From assembly GCA_964407825.1 (NCBI GenBank), contig CAYOXD010000104.1, positions 1 to 11,186 on the forward strand: a DNA stretch of 11,186 bases. The letters are read 5' to 3'. Made by a program: the position numbers and the translations under genes. Positions 1 to 5,575 of this stretch are shown one piece after another. The DNA is from CAYOXD01 sp964407825 (GTDB lineage: Bacteria > Desulfobacterota > Desulfobacteria > Desulfobacterales > JAFDDL01). The notes under the pieces are model-generated. The model was not told the origin of the DNA and searched no databases. It saw nothing but the letters and a program-made list of their open reading frames with translations. The first letter of the stretch is position 1. Every line of letters begins with the position of its first letter.

Positions 1-441
1 TTTTTCACCGAGAAGTGCTGGAGGCAAGACCCCTTCCCCGTTGAGCAGATCCTGAATCGTGGTATTGCGGTAAACCTCGTGGATGGAGCGTTGCACCCTG
101 TTCCAGAGGGGTAAAAATACGCATGTCCCGGAAAAGGGGCACCCCTGCCCCGCGGCGCAATGCATCGTCCCCTCCGGGCAAACGGCGCTCTCCAGGGGTT
201 CAAATACGCTGCCGACCGTTATCTCGCGGGCAGAGCGGCCAAGAACGAATCCCCCCTGGTAGCCACGCTTGGATTTCACAAGGCCGATCCGCGTCAGCTT
301 GCAGAGGATCACCTCGAGAAAGCGGGCCGGGATACCCTGGGCCCGGGCGATATCGGCGCTTTTGACCGGACCGCTGCCGTCGCGTTTGGCAAGTTCAAAC
401 ACCGCCCTCAGGGCATATCGCTTTTCATTGGTAATTTTCAT
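1..441 (-). CDS. Rrf2-family transcriptional regulator with Fe-S-type cysteines (3' end outside window)
   Basis: The reverse strand reads without a stop from the ATG at 441-439 to the window edge, giving 147 residues. The protein begins MKITNEKRYALRAVFELA and continues into a winged helix-turn-helix (about residues 8-75, with IPARFLEVILCKL as the recognition region and a RGYQGGF wing). This matches the Rrf2/IscR family. Four cysteines follow at about 88, 95, 101 and 107. The last three are spaced C-x5-C-x5-C, like the cluster ligands of IscR, so an Fe-S cofactor sensing redox, NO, iron or sulfur status is plausible but not shown. Family members are usually 130-165 residues, so only a few residues are probably missing. 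The start is supported by a TAAGGTG-like ribosome site just upstream. The gene is divergent from the sigma-54 activator across 391 bp, so shared control is possible. Its target is unknown. Confidence 0.88.
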   Translation of the reverse strand, partial: MKITNEKRYALRAVFELAKRDGSGPVKSADIARAQGIPARFLEVILCKLTRIGLVKSKRGYQGGFVLGRSAREITVGSVFEPLESAVCPEGTMHCAAGQGCPFSGTCVFLPLWNRVQRSIHEVYRNTTIQDLLNGEGVLPPALLGEK

Positions 442-487
442 CAACACCTTATTGCATCCTGCCAAGGTTAAGAAGAAATCCGCCGCC

Positions 488-503
488 GCCACCCGCCGGT
501 GGC
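488..503. repeat. GC-rich inverted repeat in the presumed Rrf2 leader
   Basis: GCCACC and GGTGGC are perfect 6-base arms around CGCC. The repeat lies about 47 bp upstream of the Rrf2 start, so it is either in that gene's 5' leader, where it could fold as a hairpin, or in its promoter, where it could be an operator. No T-run follows on either strand, so it is not a classical terminator. Confidence 0.35.
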
Positions 504-697
504 AAGGCTGAATAGTCAAGACCTACGGTCCAGCCGGATCGGAATAATTGTTCTTGGCATGGCAGCCGATAAACAGTATTCTGAAATCAAGGGGGCAAAG
601 GCCATGCCGGCCTGAACCAGGCCCGCAATATTATCCAATCATCTGTTATTTGAGGAAAAGTCAGAATATAAGGGAGCGGCGGGCGGATCCTCGGCTG

Positions 698-734
698 TTG
701 CAATGCTGCAAATATGCAACAAGCGGTTGTTGCA
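698..734. promoter_or_regulatory. Paired inverted repeats (TTGCA/TGCAA), candidate operator
   Basis: Two inverted repeats sit side by side. TTGCA-N4-TGCAA lies at 698-711. A longer one, TGCAACAA-N4-TTGTTGCA with perfect 8-base arms, lies at 715-734. The octamer TGTTGCAA occurs twice (696-703 and 728-735), 32 bp apart, close to three helical turns, which suits two dimers on one DNA face. The cluster ends about 100 bp before the activator start. Candidate binders are the neighbouring Rrf2 regulator, the activator itself, or a CRP/FNR-type factor. None can be assigned from sequence. Confidence 0.5.
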
Positions 735-832
735 ACCCTACAACGTGTGGCCTGTTTTCTCAGCCTCTCTGGGGTTTCCACCGCGCTGCTCCCTTTTAAG
801 GGTTCACCTGCCGGGGAAAGGATCATCCCGCG

Positions 833-2218
833 ATGGACAAGCCCAGCGAAAATGCTCGTGGGAAACCGCTCAGGGTGCTGATAGTGGGCAATGACCTTGC
901 GGACTTGGAGCTTATCCAGGGGATGCTCTGCGCCTCCGGCTGCAAGGTGACGCTCTGCCAAGGCGTCGAGAGGGCCGTCAGCGCCCTCGAGTTCGGTACC
1001 TTCGACCTGGTTGTGTCGGAGAGGGACATGCCGCTTATCAGCGGCATCGAGTTGCTCCGATACGTGATGGAGAATGTCCCCGAAACGCAGATGATGATAA
1101 CGGGTGCGGCTGATGTGAAGGCCGCTGTCCAGGCCATCCAGGACGGCGCCGAGGAGTACCTGGTCAAACCGGTCATGGAGGCGGATCTTCAGGCTGCCCT
1201 GCTGCGGGCGCGCAGGAAGCTGGCGCAACGCCCCAAGCCGCCACCGCATCTCGAAACGGCCTACGGTATTGTCGGCGCCTGCGATGGCATCCAGGAGGTT
1301 TTCCGGCTCATCGAGAAGGCGGCCAAGACAGCGGTCAACGTGCTGATATCCGGGGAAAGCGGCACAGGAAAGGAGCTGGTGGCACGCGCGATTCACTATC
1401 GGGGCGAACGGGCCCGGGCGCCCTTCGTAGCGGTGAACTGCATGGCCATCCCGGACACGCTGCTGGAAAGCGAGCTCTTCGGTCATGTCAAGGGCGCCTT
1501 TACGGGTGCAGGGGAAACCAGACCGGGCTTTTTCCAGATGGCTGACAGCGGAACGATCTTTCTCGATGAGATCGGGGACTCGAGCCTGAACATGCAGGGA
1601 AAACTTCTACGGGTATTGCAGAACAAGGAGGTCCGCCCGGTGGGGGCAAGCCAGGTTCGCAAGGTGGACACCCGCATCATCGCAGCCACCCATAAGAACC
1701 TGAAGGCCATGGTGGAAAGGGGGCTCTTCAGGGATGATCTCTATTACCGACTGGACGTGATCGATATTCCGGTGCCGCCCCTGAGACACCGCGGAGATGA
1801 CGTGCCGCTCCTTGTGAGCCATCTGGTGGAGAAATACGCCAAGGAGATGAGTCAGCCGGCGCACCGGTTTACAGACGGCGCCCTTCGGCGCATCAGGGCC
1901 TATCACTGGCCTGGCAATGTCCGGGAGCTTGAAAATCTGGTCCAGCGCCTGTTGGTCACCGTGGACGGTGATATTCGCTCGGCCGATCTCCCCCCGCACC
2001 TGCGCGACAGCGTCTCCACCCGCCCCCGGCGCGCTGATCGCCGGACGCTGGCCCAGGTCGAGGCCGATCATATCCTGAACGTCCTGGCCTCCGTGGACGG
2101 CAACAAGACGCGGGCCGCTCAAATCCTGGGAATCGACCGGAAAACCCTGAGAGCCAAATGCCGAGGGCTTTTTCCCGGTCTGCCGGAGACTCCGGGGAAA
2201 TCCGCCCCGCCGGGGTAA
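833..2218 (+). CDS. NtrC-family sigma-54-dependent activator with a degenerate receiver domain
   Basis: This 461-residue protein has three domains. Residues 13-130 form a CheY-like receiver, 143-375 a sigma-54-interacting AAA+ domain, and about 400-450 a Fis-type helix-turn-helix (NKTRAAQILGIDRKTLRAKC). The AAA+ core is complete: Walker A GESGTGKE at 174-181, the sigma-54-contacting GAFTGA loop at 221-226, Walker B IFLDEI at 242-247, and the FRDDLYYRL arginine-finger segment. It should therefore remodel RNA polymerase-sigma-54. The receiver is odd. The usual acidic pair is replaced in VLIVGND (Gly19, Asn20), and the phospho-acceptor position is Glu63 (SERDMP), while Thr90 and Lys112 are kept. 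This suggests phosphorylation-independent or constitutive activity. A near-consensus sigma-54 promoter lies 130 bp downstream of the stop, ahead of the kinase operon, its likeliest target. The start is the ATG preceded by AAAGGA. Confidence 0.93.
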   Translation: MDKPSENARGKPLRVLIVGNDLADLELIQGMLCASGCKVTLCQGVERAVSALEFGTFDLVVSERDMPLISGIELLRYVMENVPETQMMITGAADVKAAVQAIQDGAEEYLVKPVMEADLQAALLRARRKLAQRPKPPPHLETAYGIVGACDGIQEVFRLIEKAAKTAVNVLISGESGTGKELVARAIHYRGERARAPFVAVNCMAIPDTLLESELFGHVKGAFTGAGETRPGFFQMADSGTIFLDEIGDSSLNMQGKLLRVLQNKEVRPVGASQVRKVDTRIIAATHKNLKAMVERGLFRDDLYYRLDVIDIPVPPLRHRGDDVPLLVSHLVEKYAKEMSQPAHRFTDGALRRIRAYHWPGNVRELENLVQRLLVTVDGDIRSADLPPHLRDSVSTRPRRADRRTLAQVEADHILNVLASVDGNKTRAAQILGIDRKTLRAKCRGLFPGLPETPGKSAPPG

Positions 2219-2347
2219 TATTCCCCGGTACTGCCTCCCCCTGGAAATCCCCCCTCGAAACGCGCCTATCGCCCTTCCCCAACTAAAACTCCTTTCATAA
2301 CAGGATGTTAGTTACTTTCCGCATTCGATCGTCGGTCCCGCTTCCCG
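2219..2347. other. Upstream half of the activator-kinase intergenic region
   Basis: No gene was found here. A 6-base inverted repeat CCGGGG/CCCCGG (2210-2228) straddles the activator's stop codon. It could be a weak terminator or mRNA end structure, but no T-run follows. Further on lie AT-rich bases with inverted repeats (2281-2313), suitable for an activator site upstream of the sigma-54 promoter. Confidence 0.5.
2281..2313. promoter_or_regulatory. Candidate upstream activator sequence (nested inverted repeats)
   Basis: TAACA-GGA-TGTTA is a 13-bp inverted repeat at 2298-2310. It overlaps a wider AACTAA (2281-2286) and TTAGTT (2308-2313) pair. The centres lie about 45-60 bp upstream of the -24 element. 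Sigma-54 activators with Fis-type domains usually bind inverted repeats upstream of the promoter, often near -80 to -150. The distance is slightly short and the assignment to the 833 activator is inference. Confidence 0.35.
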
Positions 2348-2364
2348 TTGGCCCGACAGTTGCT
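2348..2364 (+). promoter_or_regulatory. Sigma-54 (-24/-12) promoter of the kinase operon
   Basis: TTGGCCCGACAGTTGCT matches the sigma-54 consensus TGGCACG-N4-TTGCW at every defined position but one (A to C in the -24 block). The invariant GG (2350-2351) and GC (2362-2363) have the required spacing. Transcription should start about 12 bases after the GC, near 2375, leaving a leader of about 135 nt before the kinase gene. A sigma-54 activator encoded immediately upstream strengthens the call. It probably drives everything from 2512 to 10212. Confidence 0.82.
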
Positions 2365-2375
2365 CTACCTCTGTA

Positions 2376-2419
2376 ACGGAGGGCAACCATCGCACTGACA
2401 GGACGCAATTACGGAGGGC
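2376..2419 (+). repeat. Direct repeat ACGGAGGGC in the operon leader
   Basis: ACGGAGGGC occurs at 2376-2384 and again at 2411-2419, 35 bp apart, both just after the predicted start of the sigma-54 transcript. Each contains a GGAGG core like a ribosome site, but no suitable start codon follows either, so no leader peptide can be supported. They may bind a factor, act in mRNA folding, or be chance. Confidence 0.3.
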
Positions 2420-2497
2420 GACGCCGCTGCCGGGGATCCATCCCGACATCCTGGAATCCCCTATCAACGCCCGCGCCGGAGGCCATACCAAACTCGG

Positions 2498-2505
2498 AAG
2501 GGGAG
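2498..2505 (+). promoter_or_regulatory. Ribosome binding site that decides the kinase start
   Basis: AAGGGGAG ends immediately before an ATG at 2506, which is too close to be used well, and six bases before an in-frame ATG at 2512. The spacing favours 2512 as the start. Confidence 0.6.
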
Positions 2506-2511
2506 ATGGCC

Positions 2512-4230
2512 ATGCAGGTCATCCACACTGACAACAGACCTCATTACGCCACGGTATCCCGGAAAATTCTCATCACGTTCCTCGTCGTCTCGTTTCTTCC
2601 CCTCCTGGTGATGACCGGAAGCCTTCTCTATCAGTCGCATGCATTCTTTCACGAGAAGGTCAAAAATCAGATAGAGTATCTTGCAAAAATCCATACCCTC
2701 AACATCGACGCGTTTCTCAGGGAGCGACTGAACAATATCCGGTTTCTGGCAGCCACCCGAAGTTACGAGGAGCTCACGGATGAAAGCGGTCTGCGGCGAA
2801 TACTCCAGCGGCTCCAGGAGGAGTACGGCCCGGTTTTCTCGGACCTCGGGATTGTCGATGGAAACGGACGACAAATCGCCTATGCCGGCCCCTTCCGGCT
2901 GGAAGGCGCTGACTATTCCCAAGCCCCATGGTTCAAAGAGGCGATGTCCAACCCGGATTACGTCAGCGATGTCTTCATGGGCCTGAGAGGACTGCCGCAC
3001 TTCATTGTTGCGGTAAGAAGACAGCCGCGCCGTGGGGGACGCCCCTGGATCCTGCGGGCCGCCATCGACTTCAGATCCTTCAACGATGTGGTGGAAAACC
3101 TCCGGATCGGAAAGACCGGTTTCGCGTTCATCCTCAACCGGCAAGGCGCGCTTCAGACTGAGACCCTGGCCGATGTGAAGCTGGCCAAGGCCTCGTACAT
3201 GGCTCTTTTCGGCCGGGGCGGGACGGGGGTAAGGGAGCCGGTCCGCTTTTTCGAAAGATCGGATCTGACCGGCATCAAGAGCCTCTATGTCACAGCCCCC
3301 CTTAAAAACGGAGACTGGCTGATGGTCCTTCAGCAGATCTCGGCCGATGCCTTCGGGGATTTGAGAAAGACCCAGGGGATCGCTCTGATCAACCTGATCC
3401 TGGGAAGCGTCGCCATCATCGCCTCGGGGGTCGTTCTCTCCCGGCTGGTCAAAGCCCGGCTCCTCCGGGAGGACCGGGAGAAGGCGATGATGAACCAGCA
3501 GATCGTCGAAAGCGGCAAAATGGCCTCCCTGGGCGAACTGGCGGCGGGCATCGCCCATGAGATCAACAATCCCGTTGCCATCATGGTGGAGGAGGCCGGC
3601 TGGATCGGAGATCTTCTAGAGGAGGAGACCTTCCAGGACAGCGACAACCTGGCGGAATTCAAACGGGCCCTCAAGCAGATCAACACCCAGGGCATCCGGT
3701 GCCGGGACATCACCCAGAAGCTACTGAGCTTCGCCAGGAAAAGCGAAAGCCGCACCTCCCTAGTGCAGATCGATCAGTTGATAGATGAGGTGGTGAGCCT
3801 GTCTACCCAGCATGCACGCTATGCCAATGTGCTTATCGAAACCCGGTATGCCCAGGACCTGCCGGCCATCGAAGTTTCCCAGACCGAAATCCAACAGGTG
3901 ATGATGAACCTCATCAACAACGCCATGGACGCCATGGCCAAAACAGGCGGTCTCATCCAGATCGACGCGTCCCTGGACAGGGACCACATCGTCATCGAGG
4001 TGGCCGACACCGGCCCCGGCATTCCCGAAACCCACCTGTCTCGGATTTTCGATCCCTTCTATACGACCAAGCCCGTGGGAAAGGGAACCGGTCTGGGGCT
4101 TTCCATCTGCTACGGCATCATCAGTCGGATGGGCGGACGAATTCAAGTGAAAAGCGCCGTGGGCGCGGGCACCACCTTTACCATCCATTTGCCATGCGCA
4201 GAGGCGCCGCCCCACCAGCCGGGCCTGTGA
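2512..4230 (+). CDS. Membrane sensor histidine kinase with extracytoplasmic Cache domain
   Basis: This 572-residue protein (574 if the ATG at 2506 is used) has a membrane helix at about 19-40 and an extracytoplasmic sensor region at about 42-285. That region resembles a double Cache (dCACHE) domain, with motifs such as IVDGNGRQIAYAGPF, DYS...WF and a PHFIVAV strand. A second helix lies at 289-310. A short charged linker without a recognisable HAMP domain leads to the HisKA helix, with phospho-accepting His349 in the AAGIAHEINNP H-box. The HATPase domain has an N-box around Asn466-Asn470, DTGPG at 499-503 and GTGLGL at 525-530. It autophosphorylates on His and passes phosphate to Asp on a receiver. 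It has no fused receiver, and three stand-alone receivers follow directly, so they are the natural partners. The ligand is unknown; Cache domains typically bind small organic molecules or ions. Confidence 0.93.
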   Translation: MQVIHTDNRPHYATVSRKILITFLVVSFLPLLVMTGSLLYQSHAFFHEKVKNQIEYLAKIHTLNIDAFLRERLNNIRFLAATRSYEELTDESGLRRILQRLQEEYGPVFSDLGIVDGNGRQIAYAGPFRLEGADYSQAPWFKEAMSNPDYVSDVFMGLRGLPHFIVAVRRQPRRGGRPWILRAAIDFRSFNDVVENLRIGKTGFAFILNRQGALQTETLADVKLAKASYMALFGRGGTGVREPVRFFERSDLTGIKSLYVTAPLKNGDWLMVLQQISADAFGDLRKTQGIALINLILGSVAIIASGVVLSRLVKARLLREDREKAMMNQQIVESGKMASLGELAAGIAHEINNPVAIMVEEAGWIGDLLEEETFQDSDNLAEFKRALKQINTQGIRCRDITQKLLSFARKSESRTSLVQIDQLIDEVVSLSTQHARYANVLIETRYAQDLPAIEVSQTEIQQVMMNLINNAMDAMAKTGGLIQIDASLDRDHIVIEVADTGPGIPETHLSRIFDPFYTTKPVGKGTGLGLSICYGIISRMGGRIQVKSAVGAGTTFTIHLPCAEAPPHQPGL

Positions 4231-4250
4231 GGCGCCCCGAGGAGAAAACC

Positions 4251-4685
4251 ATGTCAAAAGCCACAGTTCTGCTGATAGACGACGAAACGGCCTTCCTGGA
4301 AGCCATGAAACGGCGGCTCGAGAGAAGGGAGTTTCACGTTGAGACGGCCACCGGCGGCATGCAGGGTCTGGAACTGATAGAGGCCTGCGGAAACCGCATC
4401 GAGGTGGTGGTGCTGGATGTCAAGATGCCCGGGATGGACGGCATCGAAACCCTTTGCGAGATCAAACGGAAATTTCCACTGGTGGAGGTAATCATGCTGA
4501 CCGGTCATGCCACGGTGGACTCCGCCATCGAAGGGATGAAACGAGGAGCCTTCGATTATCTGATGAAACCTGCGGACATCGACGGATTCACGGCAAAGGT
4601 GCTGGCGGCCGCCGAAAAGAGACAGGCGCAGGAGCAGAAAATCGTCGAGGCACGGATGAAGGCTATTACCCATCGCCGTGCCTGA
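4251..4685 (+). CDS. Single-domain response regulator (receiver 1)
   Basis: This 144-residue CheY-like receiver has no output domain. The acidic pair Asp10-Asp11 (LLIDDE), phospho-acceptor Asp56 (LDVKMPGMDG), Thr84 and Lys106 are all present, so it should be phosphorylated normally. A charged helical tail (about 120-144) extends past the receiver fold. The frame is open further upstream, inside the kinase gene, but GAGGAG at 4239-4244 sits six bases before the ATG at 4251, which begins MSKATVLLIDDE. It lies 20 bp after the kinase stop and is its most likely phosphate acceptor. It resembles receiver 3 closely (shared LDVKMPGMDG, VEVI, RGAFDYL), suggesting duplication. It must act through protein contact or as a relay or sink. 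Confidence 0.92.
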   Translation: MSKATVLLIDDETAFLEAMKRRLERREFHVETATGGMQGLELIEACGNRIEVVVLDVKMPGMDGIETLCEIKRKFPLVEVIMLTGHATVDSAIEGMKRGAFDYLMKPADIDGFTAKVLAAAEKRQAQEQKIVEARMKAITHRRA

Positions 4686-4711
4686 AATCGCGTCTGAAGG
4701 AGGAAATCACC

Positions 4712-5116
4712 ATGAGCGCTGAAGAAGATACCCCTGTCCGGATTCTGCTGGTGGATGATGAGGTGGACTTTGTGCGGGTGCTGGCCAAACGCCTGGGCCG
4801 GAGGGGGTTCGAAGTGCTCACGGCCTTTAGCGGTCCGGAGGCGATTCAAACCCTTCGGGAGCATGAGGTGGATATCGCGGTGGTGGATTTCAAGATGGAG
4901 GGCCTCGATGGCATCGAGGTTTTGAAGGTCTTTAAGATGATGGTCCCCGGGATGCCCGTCATGATCCTCACCGGCCACAGCAGCCAGGCTGCCGCAAGGG
5001 AGGGGCATCGGCTCGGCGCCGCCGACTATCTGGCGAAGCCGTACCGCTTCGAAGACCTTCTGGCGAAAATCCAAACCCTTCTGCGGGAAAGAGAAAATGA
5101 AAATGGGAACCTTTAG
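4712..5116 (+). CDS. Single-domain response regulator (receiver 2, divergent)
   Basis: This 134-residue stand-alone receiver has the acidic pair Asp15-Asp16 (LLVDDE), phospho-acceptor Asp59 (VVDFKMEG), Thr87 and Lys109 (LAKPY). It should therefore be phosphorylatable. It differs from its two neighbours: the proline after the KM motif is replaced by Glu63, the helix-4 face reads GHSSQAAAREGHRLGA, and it lacks their long charged tail. That surface usually carries partner recognition, so its target may differ. A strong AAGGAGG at 4697-4703, eight bases before the ATG, fixes the start. The gene ends inside the start of receiver 3, a 20-bp overlap that implies translational coupling. Confidence 0.92.
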   Translation: MSAEEDTPVRILLVDDEVDFVRVLAKRLGRRGFEVLTAFSGPEAIQTLREHEVDIAVVDFKMEGLDGIEVLKVFKMMVPGMPVMILTGHSSQAAAREGHRLGAADYLAKPYRFEDLLAKIQTLLRERENENGNL

Positions 5117-5537
5117 CGTTCTGCTGGTGGACGACGAACCGGGCTTTCTCCATCCGCTGGCCAAGAGACTGATCAGGCGCCATCTGAACGTTGCCACGGC
5201 CGGTTCCGGACGGGAGGCGCTTCGACGGATCACGGAGGAACCCTTCGACGTGGTGGTGCTGGATGTGAAAATGCCGGGAATGGACGGACTTCAGACCCTG
5301 GCCGCGATCAAGGCCGAAAGTGATCAGGTGGAGGTCATTCTGCTCAGCGGCCATGCCAGCCTTGACGCCGCCATCGAGGGTGTGCAACGGGGAGCCTTCG
5401 ACTACCTGCTGAAGCCTGTGGATTTCGACGAACTCTTCTTCAAACTCCAGGATGCCTGCCAGAAAAAGAGACTCCGGGAGGCAAGGGAGGAAATGGGAAA
5501 GGACAGGGGGGACGTGGCCGAAGCCGGTCCCTCCTAA
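5097..5537 (+). CDS. Single-domain response regulator (receiver 3)
   Basis: This 146-residue receiver has no output domain. It has Asp12-Asp13 (LLVDDE), phospho-acceptor Asp56 (LDVKMPGMDG), Ser84 in place of Thr, and Lys106 (LLKPVDF), so it should be functional. A highly charged tail (about 118-146) follows the fold. Its start overlaps the end of receiver 2 by 20 bp. A second ATG at 5103 is also possible; GGGAAAGAG upstream does not separate the two. It resembles receiver 1 more than receiver 2. It is followed after 38 bp by the transporter gene, so it is the receiver closest to the membrane components. It could act on them directly, but that is inference. Confidence 0.91.
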   Translation: MKMGTFSVLLVDDEPGFLHPLAKRLIRRHLNVATAGSGREALRRITEEPFDVVVLDVKMPGMDGLQTLAAIKAESDQVEVILLSGHASLDAAIEGVQRGAFDYLLKPVDFDELFFKLQDACQKKRLREAREEMGKDRGDVAEAGPS

Positions 5538-5561
5538 GAGGCAGACACCCCTCATCAGATG

Positions 5562-5568
5562 AAAGGAG
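5562..5568 (+). promoter_or_regulatory. Ribosome binding site of the TauE/SafE gene
   Basis: AAAGGAG lies seven bases before the ATG at 5576 and supports that start over an in-frame ATG at 5609. Confidence 0.65.
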
Positions 5569-5575
5569 CATCGGG

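Larger units (their letters stand above)
442..832. other. Divergent intergenic region with several inverted repeats
   Basis: No convincing gene was found in these 391 bp between the Rrf2 gene (minus) and the sigma-54 activator (plus); short open frames here lack ribosome sites and family resemblance. The stretch holds several inverted repeats. GCCACC/GGTGGC lies at 488-503 with a 4-base spacer. GACC/GGTC lies at 520-530. AGGCC-GGCCT-AGGCC alternates at 599-623. A TTGCA-rich cluster lies at 698-734, and CCCTT/AAGGG at 791-802. No strong sigma-70 or sigma-54 promoter could be fixed on either strand. An AT-richer part around 628-670 is the likeliest place for a promoter. The activator's ribosome site is probably AAAGGA at 817-822, ten bases before its ATG. 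Confidence 0.6.

Noticed and set aside
123..511. Several short plus-strand open frames at the left edge
   Set aside because: They are antisense to the Rrf2 gene, whose minus-strand reading gives a coherent helix-turn-helix and cysteine cluster.
551..570. Possible sigma-54 -24 element (CTTGGCATGG) upstream of the activator
   Set aside because: No GC lies at the required distance from the GG. The TTGC motifs near 698 and 730 also lack a correctly spaced GG.
775..800. TGGGG...CGC near 775-797 as a sigma-54 promoter for the activator
   Set aside because: GG and GC spacing can be met, but the flanking bases do not match the -24 or -12 consensus.
587..1486. Minus-strand open frame of 299 codons opposite the activator
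   Set aside because: It is antisense to a clear receiver/AAA+ protein, matches no family I recognise, and arises from high-GC codon bias.
2210..2228. CCGGGG/CCCCGG hairpin at the activator stop as a rho-independent terminator
   Set aside because: The stem is only 6 bp and no T-run follows on the plus strand.
2464..3558. Minus-strand open frame of 364 codons opposite the histidine kinase
   Set aside because: It is antisense to the Cache and HisKA regions, with no family signature and no ribosome site. It is a shadow frame.
4194..4250. Upstream in-frame start for receiver 1 inside the kinase gene
   Set aside because: The added residues do not belong to a receiver fold, and the GAGGAG site positions translation at 4251.
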